From an uncultured Lachnospiraceae bacterium (GTDB taxonomy: Bacteria > Bacillota > Clostridia > Lachnospirales > Lachnospiraceae), in NCBI GenBank assembly GCA_947169385.1, contig CAMVPR010000002.1, forward strand, positions 1 to 64,000: DNA of 64,000 bases, in the 5' to 3' direction. How positions within the stretch are numbered: the stretch's first letter is position 1; each line of letters begins with the position of its first letter. The notes beneath the pieces are model-generated. The model was not told the origin of the DNA. It did not search any database and was given only the letters and a program-made list of their open reading frames with translations. Below are positions 36,076 to 44,834 of this stretch, piece after piece. The position numbers and the translations under genes were made by a program.

Positions 36076-37143
36076 TCACATTATAACCGCAAATGTTGTC
36101 CCCTCGTTCAGCTTACTTTTGACCTTCACCTCACCCTTGTTAAGCTCAACAATCCTCTTAACAATCGAGAGCCCAATACCATTACCGGGACTAAACTTAT
36201 CCTTTTGGTAATACTTGTCAAATATATGATTCAATGTCTCTTCATCCATTCCGTGACCACAATCGGTAATTGTTATTACACTTGATGAATCATAACCTTC
36301 CAGTCCCAAAACCTTTATCGCTTCAGCACCTGACCTGATATATATAGTCGAACTACCAGGCGAGTGCTTAATAGCATTTGTCAAAAGATTAATCCATACA
36401 TGCTCCATAAGCTCGGGGTTGCCTTTTATCTTAAGAATTGTATCTTCATCCATCTCGACATTTAGTCTCTTGTTATCAAACTCTTTCTCTAAGAGAATCA
36501 CACATCTTCTAATCTGCTCAAACACATCATACTCCACGCTATTTTCTAATATTTGCATGGCGTTAACCTTAGATAACAAAAGTGTGTCCTTCGAGATGCT
36601 GCACAACCTGTCAGACTCCTCTTTTATAAGGCTTAAATACTGCATTCTCTCTTCATCTTCAACTCCATCTCCCGTCTCGTAAAGCAACTCCGCAAAACCA
36701 CTTATCGCAGTTATAGGAGTCTTAAATTCATGTGCGAATTCGTTGACAAATGATTCCATCTCGCTTTTAGTTTTAGATAATTCTAAAACCATGTCATTAA
36801 ACTCACTAAAAACTCTGGTGTACTCTTCAGCCCCGCGAAGTTCGATCTTGTAATCCAAATTACCCGACGCAACCTCATGAATCCCATCTATCAATCTCTT
36901 AAGTTTCTTCTCCATTCCTGTTTTGATAATCTTGATTACAAAAAAGTATACAACCAACATAAGAGGAATCATAAATGTCATTGACAATGAATTCTCCTCG
37001 TCAAAATCAAACACAAAATAACAAATAAAGCCATAGGACATTACACCTCCTATGACTACTATCATTCCTGCCAAATAAACCCATTTCATACGAGCTAAGG
37101 AAAAGAGTTTATCATCCTTATAATCATTGCTATTATCTCTCAT
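36076..37143 (-). CDS. sensor histidine kinase of the RND operon
   Basis: 355 aa. Two membrane segments lie close together (about 19-43 and 50-70) with almost no extracellular loop, then HAMP (KKLKRLIDGIHEVASGNLDYKIEL), HisKA His in NEFAHEFKTPITAI, and HATPase with NAIKHS, DCGHGM and GNGIGLS. The lack of an outer sensor domain is typical of intramembrane-sensing kinases that respond to envelope stress or to a partner transporter. It follows its regulator with 1 bp between genes and ends the four-gene operon that begins with the RND pump. Confidence 0.93.
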   Translation of the reverse strand: MRDNSNDYKDDKLFSLARMKWVYLAGMIVVIGGVMSYGFICYFVFDFDEENSLSMTFMIPLMLVVYFFVIKIIKTGMEKKLKRLIDGIHEVASGNLDYKIELRGAEEYTRVFSEFNDMVLELSKTKSEMESFVNEFAHEFKTPITAISGFAELLYETGDGVEDEERMQYLSLIKEESDRLCSISKDTLLLSKVNAMQILENSVEYDVFEQIRRCVILLEKEFDNKRLNVEMDEDTILKIKGNPELMEHVWINLLTNAIKHSPGSSTIYIRSGAEAIKVLGLEGYDSSSVITITDCGHGMDEETLNHIFDKYYQKDKFSPGNGIGLSIVKRIVELNKGEVKVKSKLNEGTTFAVIM

Positions 37144-37144
37144 A

Positions 37145-37825
37145 TCATACCTCTTTCTGATTTAACACTACCTTGTATCCAACGCCTCTTACCGACACTA
37201 TCTCGAACTCACTGCAATCAGCAAACTTATTCCTAAGTCTGTTAATATAAGTCTTAATAGTATTATAATCCGAATCAGAGTCATATCCCCACACATCATC
37301 CATAATCTGCTGCTTGGTAAATATAACCGAAGGATAAGACAAAAACTTATGTATCAGCTTAAATTCGATGTCCGTCAAATCTATTACTTCGTCCTTATAC
37401 AGAGCGGCTTTAGTCTCTTCAGACAAGCAAAACTCCCCGACAACAATCTCTTTATCACTGCTTATCTTAACTCTCCTAAGAATCGCTTCAATGTGCCACT
37501 CTAGTTCCTCATAGTTGATAGGCTTGGTAAGGTAATCATCAATCCCTAGCGAGAACCCTTTCTTTTTATGTTCAAATGTATTCATGGCCGTCAGCATAAT
37601 AACAGGAGTTACATCACCTGAAGCTCTCAATTCTTCAACAAACTCATAGCCGTTCATCTCAGGCATCATTATGTCGGCAATAATCAAGTCTACTTTCACG
37701 GAGTCCATAACATCCAAAGCTTCCTCACCATTAGCCGCCTCTAAGATTTCGTATTTATCTTTAAGTTTAGCCTTGGTTAGCAACCTTACAGCTTTTTCAT
37801 CTTCAATCAACAAAATCTTAACCAT
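37145..37825 (-). CDS. OmpR/PhoB-family response regulator of the RND operon
   Basis: 226 aa. Receiver with E9/D10, acceptor Asp in LIIADIMMPEMNG, Thr in MLTAMNT and Lys in DYLTKPI. The winged helix is Trans_reg_C (GEFCLSEETKAALYKDEVIDLTDIEFKLIHKFLSYPSVIFTKQQIMDDVWGYD). It would bind tandem direct repeats, and an 11-bp direct repeat lies just upstream of the operon (41672-41693). Partner kinase downstream; positive or negative control of the pump is not known. Confidence 0.94.
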   Translation of the reverse strand: MVKILLIEDEKAVRLLTKAKLKDKYEILEAANGEEALDVMDSVKVDLIIADIMMPEMNGYEFVEELRASGDVTPVIMLTAMNTFEHKKKGFSLGIDDYLTKPINYEELEWHIEAILRRVKISSDKEIVVGEFCLSEETKAALYKDEVIDLTDIEFKLIHKFLSYPSVIFTKQQIMDDVWGYDSDSDYNTIKTYINRLRNKFADCSEFEIVSVRGVGYKVVLNQKEV

Positions 37826-37862
37826 AATGACGCCTCCTACTCACATTTCTTACATTTTATAA

Positions 37863-39503
37863 TTATTTAAACAATTTAGCAACCCTCTCAACAAAGCTCA
37901 ACTTTTCCTCTTTATATGCTTCCTTCTTAACTTCTTTTTTGTTTATATCCTTGGTCTTTATGATAAACTGAACTGCGTTGATATTGCTATTTTTATCATT
38001 TGCAAATGATACCGCATCAAAATCCTTAACATAATCGCTCATCATTTCATCTATCTGCTTGTCCATCTCATCCGGCATATCAGATACTTTATCAGCAAAC
38101 TCGCCGGTACCCTCCTTATAATCACTGAGTCCGGATGATAGTTCTTTTAATCCATCACAAAGCTTACCTCCGTTGTCGGCAAGTTTCTTACTTCCGTCAG
38201 AAAGCTTATCAATCCCTTCACCCATTTTCTTAACGCCTGACACATAATCACTTAATCCACTATCAAACTTATTATATCCATCAGCGATATTCTCAGCTCC
38301 TTTAGTATATGCTTTAATGCCACTGTTAAACTCACCGTAATTATCCGCTAAAGAATTGATTGTTCCAACTAGTATCGCTCTGTCTTCGTCACTAAGACTT
38401 GAAAGATCCATATCTGATATTCTGCTTTTTAAGCCGGACAGTGCCTTATTAATTGAATCTGAACCACTGTCTATACTTTCTTTATTCTTTGATAATTGAG
38501 CTAATCCACTATTAATTCCTGATGATCCTTTAACAATCTTGGTACCACCTTCACTTAACTTGGAGTAATTCTCATTTACCGTGCTTAAGCCTGTATTGAA
38601 CTTCTTGATTCCTCCTACATATTTCTCGACACCATCAGCCAACTCTGAAACACCATCATCTAGTTTACCGGCTCCCTCATCAAGTTTAGAAACACCATCC
38701 GACAGCTTAGTAAGTCCTTCGGCCATAGAGTCTGTATCAGGTAATTCTACATTCATAGAATATGGAACAGCAGCAATAGATATTCCTGCCATGCTAAAAT
38801 CAATTACATCAGCCTCCAACTTAAAAGTTCCCTCCTTGCCGGGAAGCACTGTATAATTAATCTGTTTAGAAATCCCTGCATCTGCTATCTGTCCATCATA
38901 AGCGTTAATATTAGAAGCCTTTTCGTTATCAAGCGTCATTGAAATCTGAAGGAGATAATTATCATAAAAATCACTATACTCTTTAGTACTATTCTTAACC
39001 TTTATCTCAGTTCTAAACCTTCCGCTCTTTCCGGCTAATTCATCTCCAAGGATTTCTTCATCATCTAAATAATATTTTACATCAAATGTCCAAGGCATCT
39101 CTTTATTACCAACTTCACCCTGATAGTAAAAGTATCCCTTATCAGCGACGAAACTATGCTCATTTCCGTCGGTAACGATCTCTTCAGGATTGGTTAGATT
39201 AGTAACATTTTCATAATTACCCAAATCCTTTATAACACCCTCTTTTTCAACTTCAAACTGATTAACCACATAGATTTCCGACACACTTCCATCAAGGTTT
39301 AAAACTCCGTATACGTTTTCATCCTTTGTGTAAATCGCATCTCCACTTAAATTAAGCTTATTATTGGTTGCAGCATTATTATTTGCCGCTTTTACATCTT
39401 TAACCACAGGCTCCTTATGGTTGCTTTTATACACTCCAAATGACACTGTCGATACCACCAACGCTGCTGTCATCACCATTGCTATTACTGATTTTACTCT
39501 CAT
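37863..39503 (-). CDS. exported heptad-repeat accessory protein of the RND pump
   Basis: 546 aa. Signal anchor or signal peptide at 3-24. A beta-rich domain runs to about 255, then a long array of short repeats of the type LSDGVSKLDEGAGKLDDGVSELADGVEKYVGGIKKFNTGL, extending to about 500. This G-L/I pattern is the X-x-G repeat of YhgE/Pip-type phage-infection and ESX-like proteins, which form long amphipathic stalks. A Lys-rich C-terminus with KLSFVERVAKLFK ends the chain. It is 15 bp downstream of the MMPL-type pump and would act on the outer face as a periplasm-like adaptor (inference). No lipobox. Confidence 0.85.
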   Translation of the reverse strand: MRVKSVIAMVMTAALVVSTVSFGVYKSNHKEPVVKDVKAANNNAATNNKLNLSGDAIYTKDENVYGVLNLDGSVSEIYVVNQFEVEKEGVIKDLGNYENVTNLTNPEEIVTDGNEHSFVADKGYFYYQGEVGNKEMPWTFDVKYYLDDEEILGDELAGKSGRFRTEIKVKNSTKEYSDFYDNYLLQISMTLDNEKASNINAYDGQIADAGISKQINYTVLPGKEGTFKLEADVIDFSMAGISIAAVPYSMNVELPDTDSMAEGLTKLSDGVSKLDEGAGKLDDGVSELADGVEKYVGGIKKFNTGLSTVNENYSKLSEGGTKIVKGSSGINSGLAQLSKNKESIDSGSDSINKALSGLKSRISDMDLSSLSDEDRAILVGTINSLADNYGEFNSGIKAYTKGAENIADGYNKFDSGLSDYVSGVKKMGEGIDKLSDGSKKLADNGGKLCDGLKELSSGLSDYKEGTGEFADKVSDMPDEMDKQIDEMMSDYVKDFDAVSFANDKNSNINAVQFIIKTKDINKKEVKKEAYKEEKLSFVERVAKLFK

Positions 39504-39518
39504 ATTAATTCCTCCATT

Positions 39519-41618
39519 CTACACAAGCACGCCTCTTTTTTGCGCTTCATATTCTTTAGATTCTTTCTTACAAAAATTCGCCTTATATGTAGTCTTCTCA
39601 ATCGCCTTATCAAAAAGCAACAACAATGCCGGCAATAATGTTATTGATAAGGCAAATGCTATCAGTGCGCCTTTTCCTAACAATAGCCCTAGCGCTTTAA
39701 CTATCTGTTCTGACGATGACATCCCAAGTGAGAAACCTGCAACCGCTAAAATCATAGCAGATACCATTGCAGATTTAACAACCTGTCCTAAAGTCTTCTT
39801 CATCGCCTCCATCTTAGGAAGTTGTTTTCTGTATTTTATGTAATGTTCCGTAAGAAGTATTGCATAATCTATAGTCGCACCCATCATAACCGTTCCGACA
39901 ACCAGATAACCTATGTATGCAAGCGGTTCTCCGGTAAAGTAAGGAATCGACATATTTATCCATACAGCAATCTTAATAACCAATACCATAATCACCGGAA
40001 GCGCTATAGACTTAAACTCTATTAGAAGTACAATTAATACCGCCAATATGGTTATTAGATCAACTCTCTTGCTATCCGCTTCAACAGTTTTCTTCATATC
40101 GTACATGTTAGCGCTCTGTCCGCACATATAAATTTCATCCTCAGGATAATATTTAGATGCAGTCTTTTTTATGTCATTCACCGCTTCAAATGCCCGCTCT
40201 CCTTCTTCTGCAGTATTGGTATATACAATTATTCTACATAAATCATCTGAATAAAAACTCTTGGTAACATCCTTTCCGATCCAAGCGGACGGAATCTTGT
40301 TGCTTACAACATTTGCATATGATATTACATCTGTAACATAATCTTTACCTTCAAGCTCTTTAGAGAGTAGCGTCTCAGCCGTTGAATCGTTATTAGGCAG
40401 TACAAGCGCTACTATAGTGTGGTCTGTAAAGCTTTCAGATATTCTGTCGGCATCCGTTGCCAATTCACTCTTAGGGTCAGGCTCGCCCGAACCGTATATA
40501 AATGAGTTGTTAAGCTGCCCCAAATATGCAGGTATTGATAACGCTGCAATTACAATCAGCACAGGTATTCTGAGCTTTAACAATACATTTCCTGAATGTC
40601 TAAAATCAGGAAGGATTCTTTTATGTTTTAATTTGTCTGATATTTTGTAGAAAATAAGCAAGAGTGCAGGCATAAGAAGAATTACAGCCAAGAAGCTTAA
40701 TACCACACCCCTTACTAACGATATTCCCATATCAGCTCCAACCTTAAAGTCCATAAATATCAATGCCACGAATCCAAAAAGTGTTGTTGCCGCGCTTGCA
40801 GTTATCGCCTTAAATGATTCCTTGATTGCCTCCTTCATAGCCACCGTTACACTGTCATATTGCTTTCGTTTCTCTTCAAAACTTCCACATAGGAACACTG
40901 CGTAATCCAAGGATACAGCCATCTGTAAGATTGGGCTTACAGCCATGGTTACATATGACATTTCACCATTGAATATCTGCATCCCCCAGTTTATTCCAAC
41001 CGCAATTCCAATCGTATTAAGATATAATAACGGTTCTAGATAACTAGTCGTTGCCAGCAACAAAACTATGATGATTAACGGACCTATAAGCATAATAGAC
41101 TTAGTTGCCTGTGAAACTGCCAGGTTCTGAGAAGTAGCTTGCGAGACTGCATTTCCTGTCAGATAAGCGTTGTCGCCCAACAATTTCTTAATTGCATTAA
41201 CACCCTCTCTTTCTTTCCCTTCCTCTATAGCAACTGAAAACAGTGCATCATTATTGTTGTAATACATTTCCACTGTATCTTTGTCTTGCATACTCAAAGG
41301 CGTCGATACATCTGCCACATCATCTAACCATTTTACATCGGTTACAGCTTCGGTATTAACAAGCTTGTCCTTAATCTCTAGCGCCTCTGTAACTGATACA
41401 TCTTCAACCATGACGTTACAGTTCGCCATTGCTTCGTCGAAGTTATCCTCCATAAGCTTTATCGACTTGGTCGAATTGGCTTGTTCCGGAAGATAATCCA
41501 TCATATTGTAATTAATCTTTACTTTAAATGCGCAAATAATCATTACAATGAGAAGTACCATCGTTGAGATTAGTATCGGAATTCTTAAATTGACAATTTT
41601 ATCCGCAATCTTATCCAT
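39519..41618 (-). CDS. MMPL/RND-family transporter
   Basis: 699 aa with the two-fold RND layout: TM1 at 13-32, an extracellular loop to about 170, then five further TMs, repeated in the second half with a loop at about 380-510. The TM4 area has the conserved Asp-containing segment AVSLDYAVFLCGSFEEKRK, and its twin reads MGATIDYAILLTEHYIKYRK. These Asp residues carry the proton relay of MmpL/HAE3 proteins. It exports hydrophobic molecules or lipids across the cell membrane by proton motive force. It begins a four-gene operon. Confidence 0.93.
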   Translation of the reverse strand: MDKIADKIVNLRIPILISTMVLLIVMIICAFKVKINYNMMDYLPEQANSTKSIKLMEDNFDEAMANCNVMVEDVSVTEALEIKDKLVNTEAVTDVKWLDDVADVSTPLSMQDKDTVEMYYNNNDALFSVAIEEGKEREGVNAIKKLLGDNAYLTGNAVSQATSQNLAVSQATKSIMLIGPLIIIVLLLATTSYLEPLLYLNTIGIAVGINWGMQIFNGEMSYVTMAVSPILQMAVSLDYAVFLCGSFEEKRKQYDSVTVAMKEAIKESFKAITASAATTLFGFVALIFMDFKVGADMGISLVRGVVLSFLAVILLMPALLLIFYKISDKLKHKRILPDFRHSGNVLLKLRIPVLIVIAALSIPAYLGQLNNSFIYGSGEPDPKSELATDADRISESFTDHTIVALVLPNNDSTAETLLSKELEGKDYVTDVISYANVVSNKIPSAWIGKDVTKSFYSDDLCRIIVYTNTAEEGERAFEAVNDIKKTASKYYPEDEIYMCGQSANMYDMKKTVEADSKRVDLITILAVLIVLLIEFKSIALPVIMVLVIKIAVWINMSIPYFTGEPLAYIGYLVVGTVMMGATIDYAILLTEHYIKYRKQLPKMEAMKKTLGQVVKSAMVSAMILAVAGFSLGMSSSEQIVKALGLLLGKGALIAFALSITLLPALLLLFDKAIEKTTYKANFCKKESKEYEAQKRGVLV

Positions 41619-41671
41619 CTTATCTCTCCTATCTAATGAGTTTTATTAACTACGATTAGAAGGATATATCA

Positions 41672-41693
41672 TAAAAGTAAAATGAAAGTAAAA
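41672..41693. promoter_or_regulatory. 11-bp direct repeat, likely response regulator site
   Basis: TAAAAGTAAAA (41672-41682) followed directly by TGAAAGTAAAA (41683-41693), about 55-75 bp upstream of the RND start. The 11-bp spacing is that of OmpR-family half-sites. It overlaps the U-tract of the upstream terminator. Confidence 0.55.
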
Positions 41694-41696
41694 AAA

Positions 41697-41723
41697 ACAG
41701 ACCTAAGTAAAACTTAAGTCTGT
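41697..41723 (-). terminator. terminator of the HPt gene
   Basis: ACAGACCTAAGT / ACTTAAGTCTGT, 12-bp stem with one mismatch and loop AAA, followed on the minus strand by seven U. Separates the HPt operon from the RND operon. Confidence 0.85.
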
Positions 41724-41764
41724 ATAAACAACAATATATAACAAAAAAACTATGTATCACCTTA

Positions 41765-41822
41765 AGGAACCTTGTTCCAAAGGATCTTAATAAGATTCTT
41801 CGCTTCGCGAAGTCATGACAGA
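41765..41822. repeat. decayed family B copy
   Basis: Contains AAGGATCTTAATAAGATTCT followed by TCGCTTCGCGAAGTCATGAC; the outer arms are partly lost. Confidence 0.65.
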
Positions 41823-41828
41823 ATTCTA

Positions 41829-42314
41829 CTAATCAACTACTATACTATCCGCAAGCTCTGTAGCTGCATTACAGGAAGCGTCATAAAGCTTCATAAGATT
41901 GTCATGGTTAGCCTTGATAAATGCAATATTCTGCTCCTTCTTAGCCTCATCCGCAAGCATCTCCTTAGCGCTAAGCTCGACATCTTTGGCAAGATAATGC
42001 AGCGGCTCAAGTCCAACCGTAAGAGAAGTTGATTTTAATGCATGAACGTGAATCTGGTAATTAACCCAATCTTCGTTCTTATAATCTTCTTCTATCTCGC
42101 TCTTCTTCTCTGCCTTGGTATCAACGAACATCTCAAGCATCTCCTTAAGCATGTCCTCCATCTCTCCGCAGTTCTCCATTCCTATACTCTTGTTAACAAG
42201 CACTTTAGGAATCTCAAATTCAGGCTCTTTAACAACACTGTCAACAGAAGTTTCGACCTTCTCCTCTTTTGGTTCCTCAACCCCTTTGTTCTTAGAAAAA
42301 AGATTCTTAAACAT
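41829..42314 (-). CDS. HPt phosphotransfer protein
   Basis: 161 aa. Residues 8-35 are charged and low in complexity (KNKGVEEPKEEKVETSVDS). The HPt four-helix domain follows, with the phosphorylatable His91 in HVHALKSTSLTVGLEPL. HPt proteins pass phosphate between receivers in phosphorelays. No receiver or kinase is adjacent, so its partner is elsewhere; the hybrid kinase at 8274 already has its own HPt. It is last in an operon with the EAL gene (12 bp upstream) and has a strong terminator. Confidence 0.85.
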   Translation of the reverse strand: MFKNLFSKNKGVEEPKEEKVETSVDSVVKEPEFEIPKVLVNKSIGMENCGEMEDMLKEMLEMFVDTKAEKKSEIEEDYKNEDWVNYQIHVHALKSTSLTVGLEPLHYLAKDVELSAKEMLADEAKKEQNIAFIKANHDNLMKLYDASCNAATELADSIVVD

Positions 42315-42326
42315 ATAAACCGCCTC

Positions 42327-44015
42327 CTAATATTTTCTATTGACTAACCTCTTCTCGAATTCATCATGTGGCAGAGGCTGATCAAATATGTACCCCTGAA
42401 TAACCTGACAGCCACAATTCTTAAGAAAGCTAATCTGCTCTTCGGTCTCAACACCTTCAGCAGTTATCTCAACATCGAGCTCCTTAAGCATCCTAATCAT
42501 ATTGTTAAGAACTATCTTGTCCTTAGGAAGATCCTTAGTAATATTGTCAACAAATGATTTATCAATCTTGACAATATCAAAAGTCCTATCCTTAAATAGA
42601 TACAATGAAGAGTATCCTGTTCCAAAATCATCCATAGAAATCTTAACGTTATTGGCGCGCATCATGCTCATAAACTCAGCTAATATATCACCATCTTCAT
42701 TGTCTACTGTCTCAGTTATCTCAATCTCAATATATCTACTGTCGATATTATACTTCTTAATGATGTCAATAGTCTGATCCACAAGCTTAGGATTGGATAA
42801 GTTAACCCTTGAGTAATTGACAGAAGTTCTGACAGGTTCAATACCCCTGTCAATCCAATCTCTCAGATCTCTACATACACATTCTAACATATAGAGGTCA
42901 AGTTCCCTAACACTTCCCTCTCTCTCAATAGCAGATAAAAATGCAGCCGGCGGTAATACCTTATCACCCTGTTTCCAACGCACCAAAGCCTCAGCTCCAC
43001 ACAACTCTCTTCCGTCTGCAGACACTTTAGGCTGATAATATGGAACAATATCACCGTTCTTCATTGCATTTGGGAATTCAACAACCATGCGCTTAGAGTG
43101 CATGATCTTCTCGCCCATATCCTTATCAAACCACACCACGTCAAGGCTCTTAGTTCTTGCCATATCTAACGCAAAGTTGGTTCCGGCGATAATATCTGCC
43201 ATGGTTGATCCATTAAAATTATCAAACAATCCAACTCTTGTCGGAACCTTTATAATCGTCTTCTCATCAAAAATCTCTAATGTATATTCTACATTATTGA
43301 TTCCCTCGAGAACCTTAGATGCATTCTCTCTTAAAACAAGGAAGAAATAATTGTCTCCTCCGAATCTCGAAACATAGTTGTCACCTTCAAGATTCTCAAC
43401 AATCTTCCTGCACACACTACCAAAATACTTAATAATCTGGTCTCCAACCTTAGGACCAAACTTCTTGTTAGTGTACTTAAAACTCTTAAGGTTAACCCAT
43501 GCACCAACATAGTTGTCTATAAGCTGTTTATCTTGAAGAGATATACCTATTCTTCTCATTCCGCTTGAATTGATAAGACCGGTCATGGTATCAAGATATT
43601 CAACTCTATCTAAATATGAGAGATACTCACTTCTTGAGATGACAATAGCAATCAACTTGCTAACCCTCATAACAGCATTCTTCTCGCTGTCAGTCCACAC
43701 ATGTCCTACCTCAGGTTGAATCTTAAATGTACATACTGTATGAATAAGCTCATCCATCTCGAAAATGATAGAATTATCATCGTCGTCATCTATATGAGAA
43801 TACTCGCTCTTAAACTTCCTCTTATCTCCTAGCGGAAAGAAGAGATTAGGAGCAATATACTCTGTAACCTCAACCCTACCGAGGTAGAGCTGATGAGCAT
43901 AATTCTTTAAAATGCTAACAATCTTGGCATGAACACTCTGTGGATCACAATCATGAATATTAATCTCATCAATTATATTGGTAAGTTCTCTGCAAACACC
44001 ACAACTATCTGACAT
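42327..44015 (-). CDS. GGDEF (degenerate)-EAL protein, probable c-di-GMP phosphodiesterase
   Basis: 562 aa. The first 125 residues are a poorly defined sensor with Cys-rich start (CGVCRE, HDCD). The GGDEF-fold (about 140-300) has SRFGGDNYF at 217-224, so the GGDEF signature is lost and synthase activity is unlikely. The EAL domain is intact: GAEALVRWK, NYSRVNLS, IEITETVDN, SMDDFGTGYSSL, VKIDKSF and AEGVETEEQ. It would hydrolyse c-di-GMP to pGpG in the cytosol. No membrane segment. It is 25 bp after the CysQ-like gene. Confidence 0.9.
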   Translation of the reverse strand: MSDSCGVCRELTNIIDEINIHDCDPQSVHAKIVSILKNYAHQLYLGRVEVTEYIAPNLFFPLGDKRKFKSEYSHIDDDDDNSIIFEMDELIHTVCTFKIQPEVGHVWTDSEKNAVMRVSKLIAIVISRSEYLSYLDRVEYLDTMTGLINSSGMRRIGISLQDKQLIDNYVGAWVNLKSFKYTNKKFGPKVGDQIIKYFGSVCRKIVENLEGDNYVSRFGGDNYFFLVLRENASKVLEGINNVEYTLEIFDEKTIIKVPTRVGLFDNFNGSTMADIIAGTNFALDMARTKSLDVVWFDKDMGEKIMHSKRMVVEFPNAMKNGDIVPYYQPKVSADGRELCGAEALVRWKQGDKVLPPAAFLSAIEREGSVRELDLYMLECVCRDLRDWIDRGIEPVRTSVNYSRVNLSNPKLVDQTIDIIKKYNIDSRYIEIEITETVDNEDGDILAEFMSMMRANNVKISMDDFGTGYSSLYLFKDRTFDIVKIDKSFVDNITKDLPKDKIVLNNMIRMLKELDVEITAEGVETEEQISFLKNCGCQVIQGYIFDQPLPHDEFEKRLVNRKY

Positions 44016-44040
44016 GTTTTCACCCTATCTAATCACAAAA

Positions 44041-44826
44041 CTATAAGCTAAGCTTATTCTCAATTGAATTAAGAATATAAAAGCCTATCTCATTAACACT
44101 GTTCTCTCTATTATACAACATTTCGGAATCGTCGGTCTGTCTAAAAATGCCTCCTGCCTCCTCAACAATGAGTTGCATCGCCGCTGTATCCCACTCCATA
44201 GTCGGCTTATATCGGTAGTATATATCTGCCTCCCCACTTGCAATTATACATCCCTTTAAAGAGCTACCCATTGAAACATGGTCTTTAATGTTATACTTCT
44301 CAACAAGGCTATCAACCCTCTCGTCTCCGTGAGAGCTGCTCATAACCATCCTTAACGCAGTCTTGTCAACATTATCACTGACATTAAGTCTGATTCCCTT
44401 GCCGTTCTCGTTGTCTACATAAGCACCAAAGCCCTTGTAGCCATAATATAATTCCTTGCTCACCGGAACATAAATCACTCCCATAACAGTCCTGTGCTTA
44501 TAGGAAAGTGCTATGTTAACGGTAAATTGACCATTCCTCTTAATGAACTCCTTAGTTCCATCAAGTGGGTCAATCACAAAGCAATAATCGTTGTCTAATC
44601 GATTCAAATCGTCCTTCTCTTCTTCAGAAAGCACAGCATAATAAGGAAATGCTTCCTTCAAAGCAGGAACAATTATGTCGTTGGCCGCCCGGTCAGCTTT
44701 AGTAAGAGGCGAATTGTCCTCCTTATAGGAAATATCGAAATCATCCGTCTCATATACCTTCATGATAGCCTCACCGGCTTTAACTGCCAACTCCTTAGCA
44801 AGCTCCATCTCCTTAGAATAATCCAT
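44041..44826 (-). CDS. cysQ: 3'(2'),5'-bisphosphate nucleotidase, CysQ-like
   Basis: 261 aa of the inositol monophosphatase superfamily. Metal sites: LTKADRAAND, VLSEEEKDDL and the WD-type DPLDGTKEF (FVIDPLDGTKEFIKRNGQFTVNIAL), and C-terminal EWDTAAMQLIVEEAGG. The GTKEF variant is typical of CysQ, which removes the 3'-phosphate of pAp or hydrolyses PAPS in sulfate assimilation. It is Mg2+-dependent and Li+-sensitive in the family. Encoded 8 bp after the PurF-like gene. Other IMPase substrates are possible. Confidence 0.88.
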   Translation of the reverse strand: MDYSKEMELAKELAVKAGEAIMKVYETDDFDISYKEDNSPLTKADRAANDIIVPALKEAFPYYAVLSEEEKDDLNRLDNDYCFVIDPLDGTKEFIKRNGQFTVNIALSYKHRTVMGVIYVPVSKELYYGYKGFGAYVDNENGKGIRLNVSDNVDKTALRMVMSSSHGDERVDSLVEKYNIKDHVSMGSSLKGCIIASGEADIYYRYKPTMEWDTAAMQLIVEEAGGIFRQTDDSEMLYNRENSVNEIGFYILNSIENKLSL

Positions 44827-44834
44827 ATTAACTC

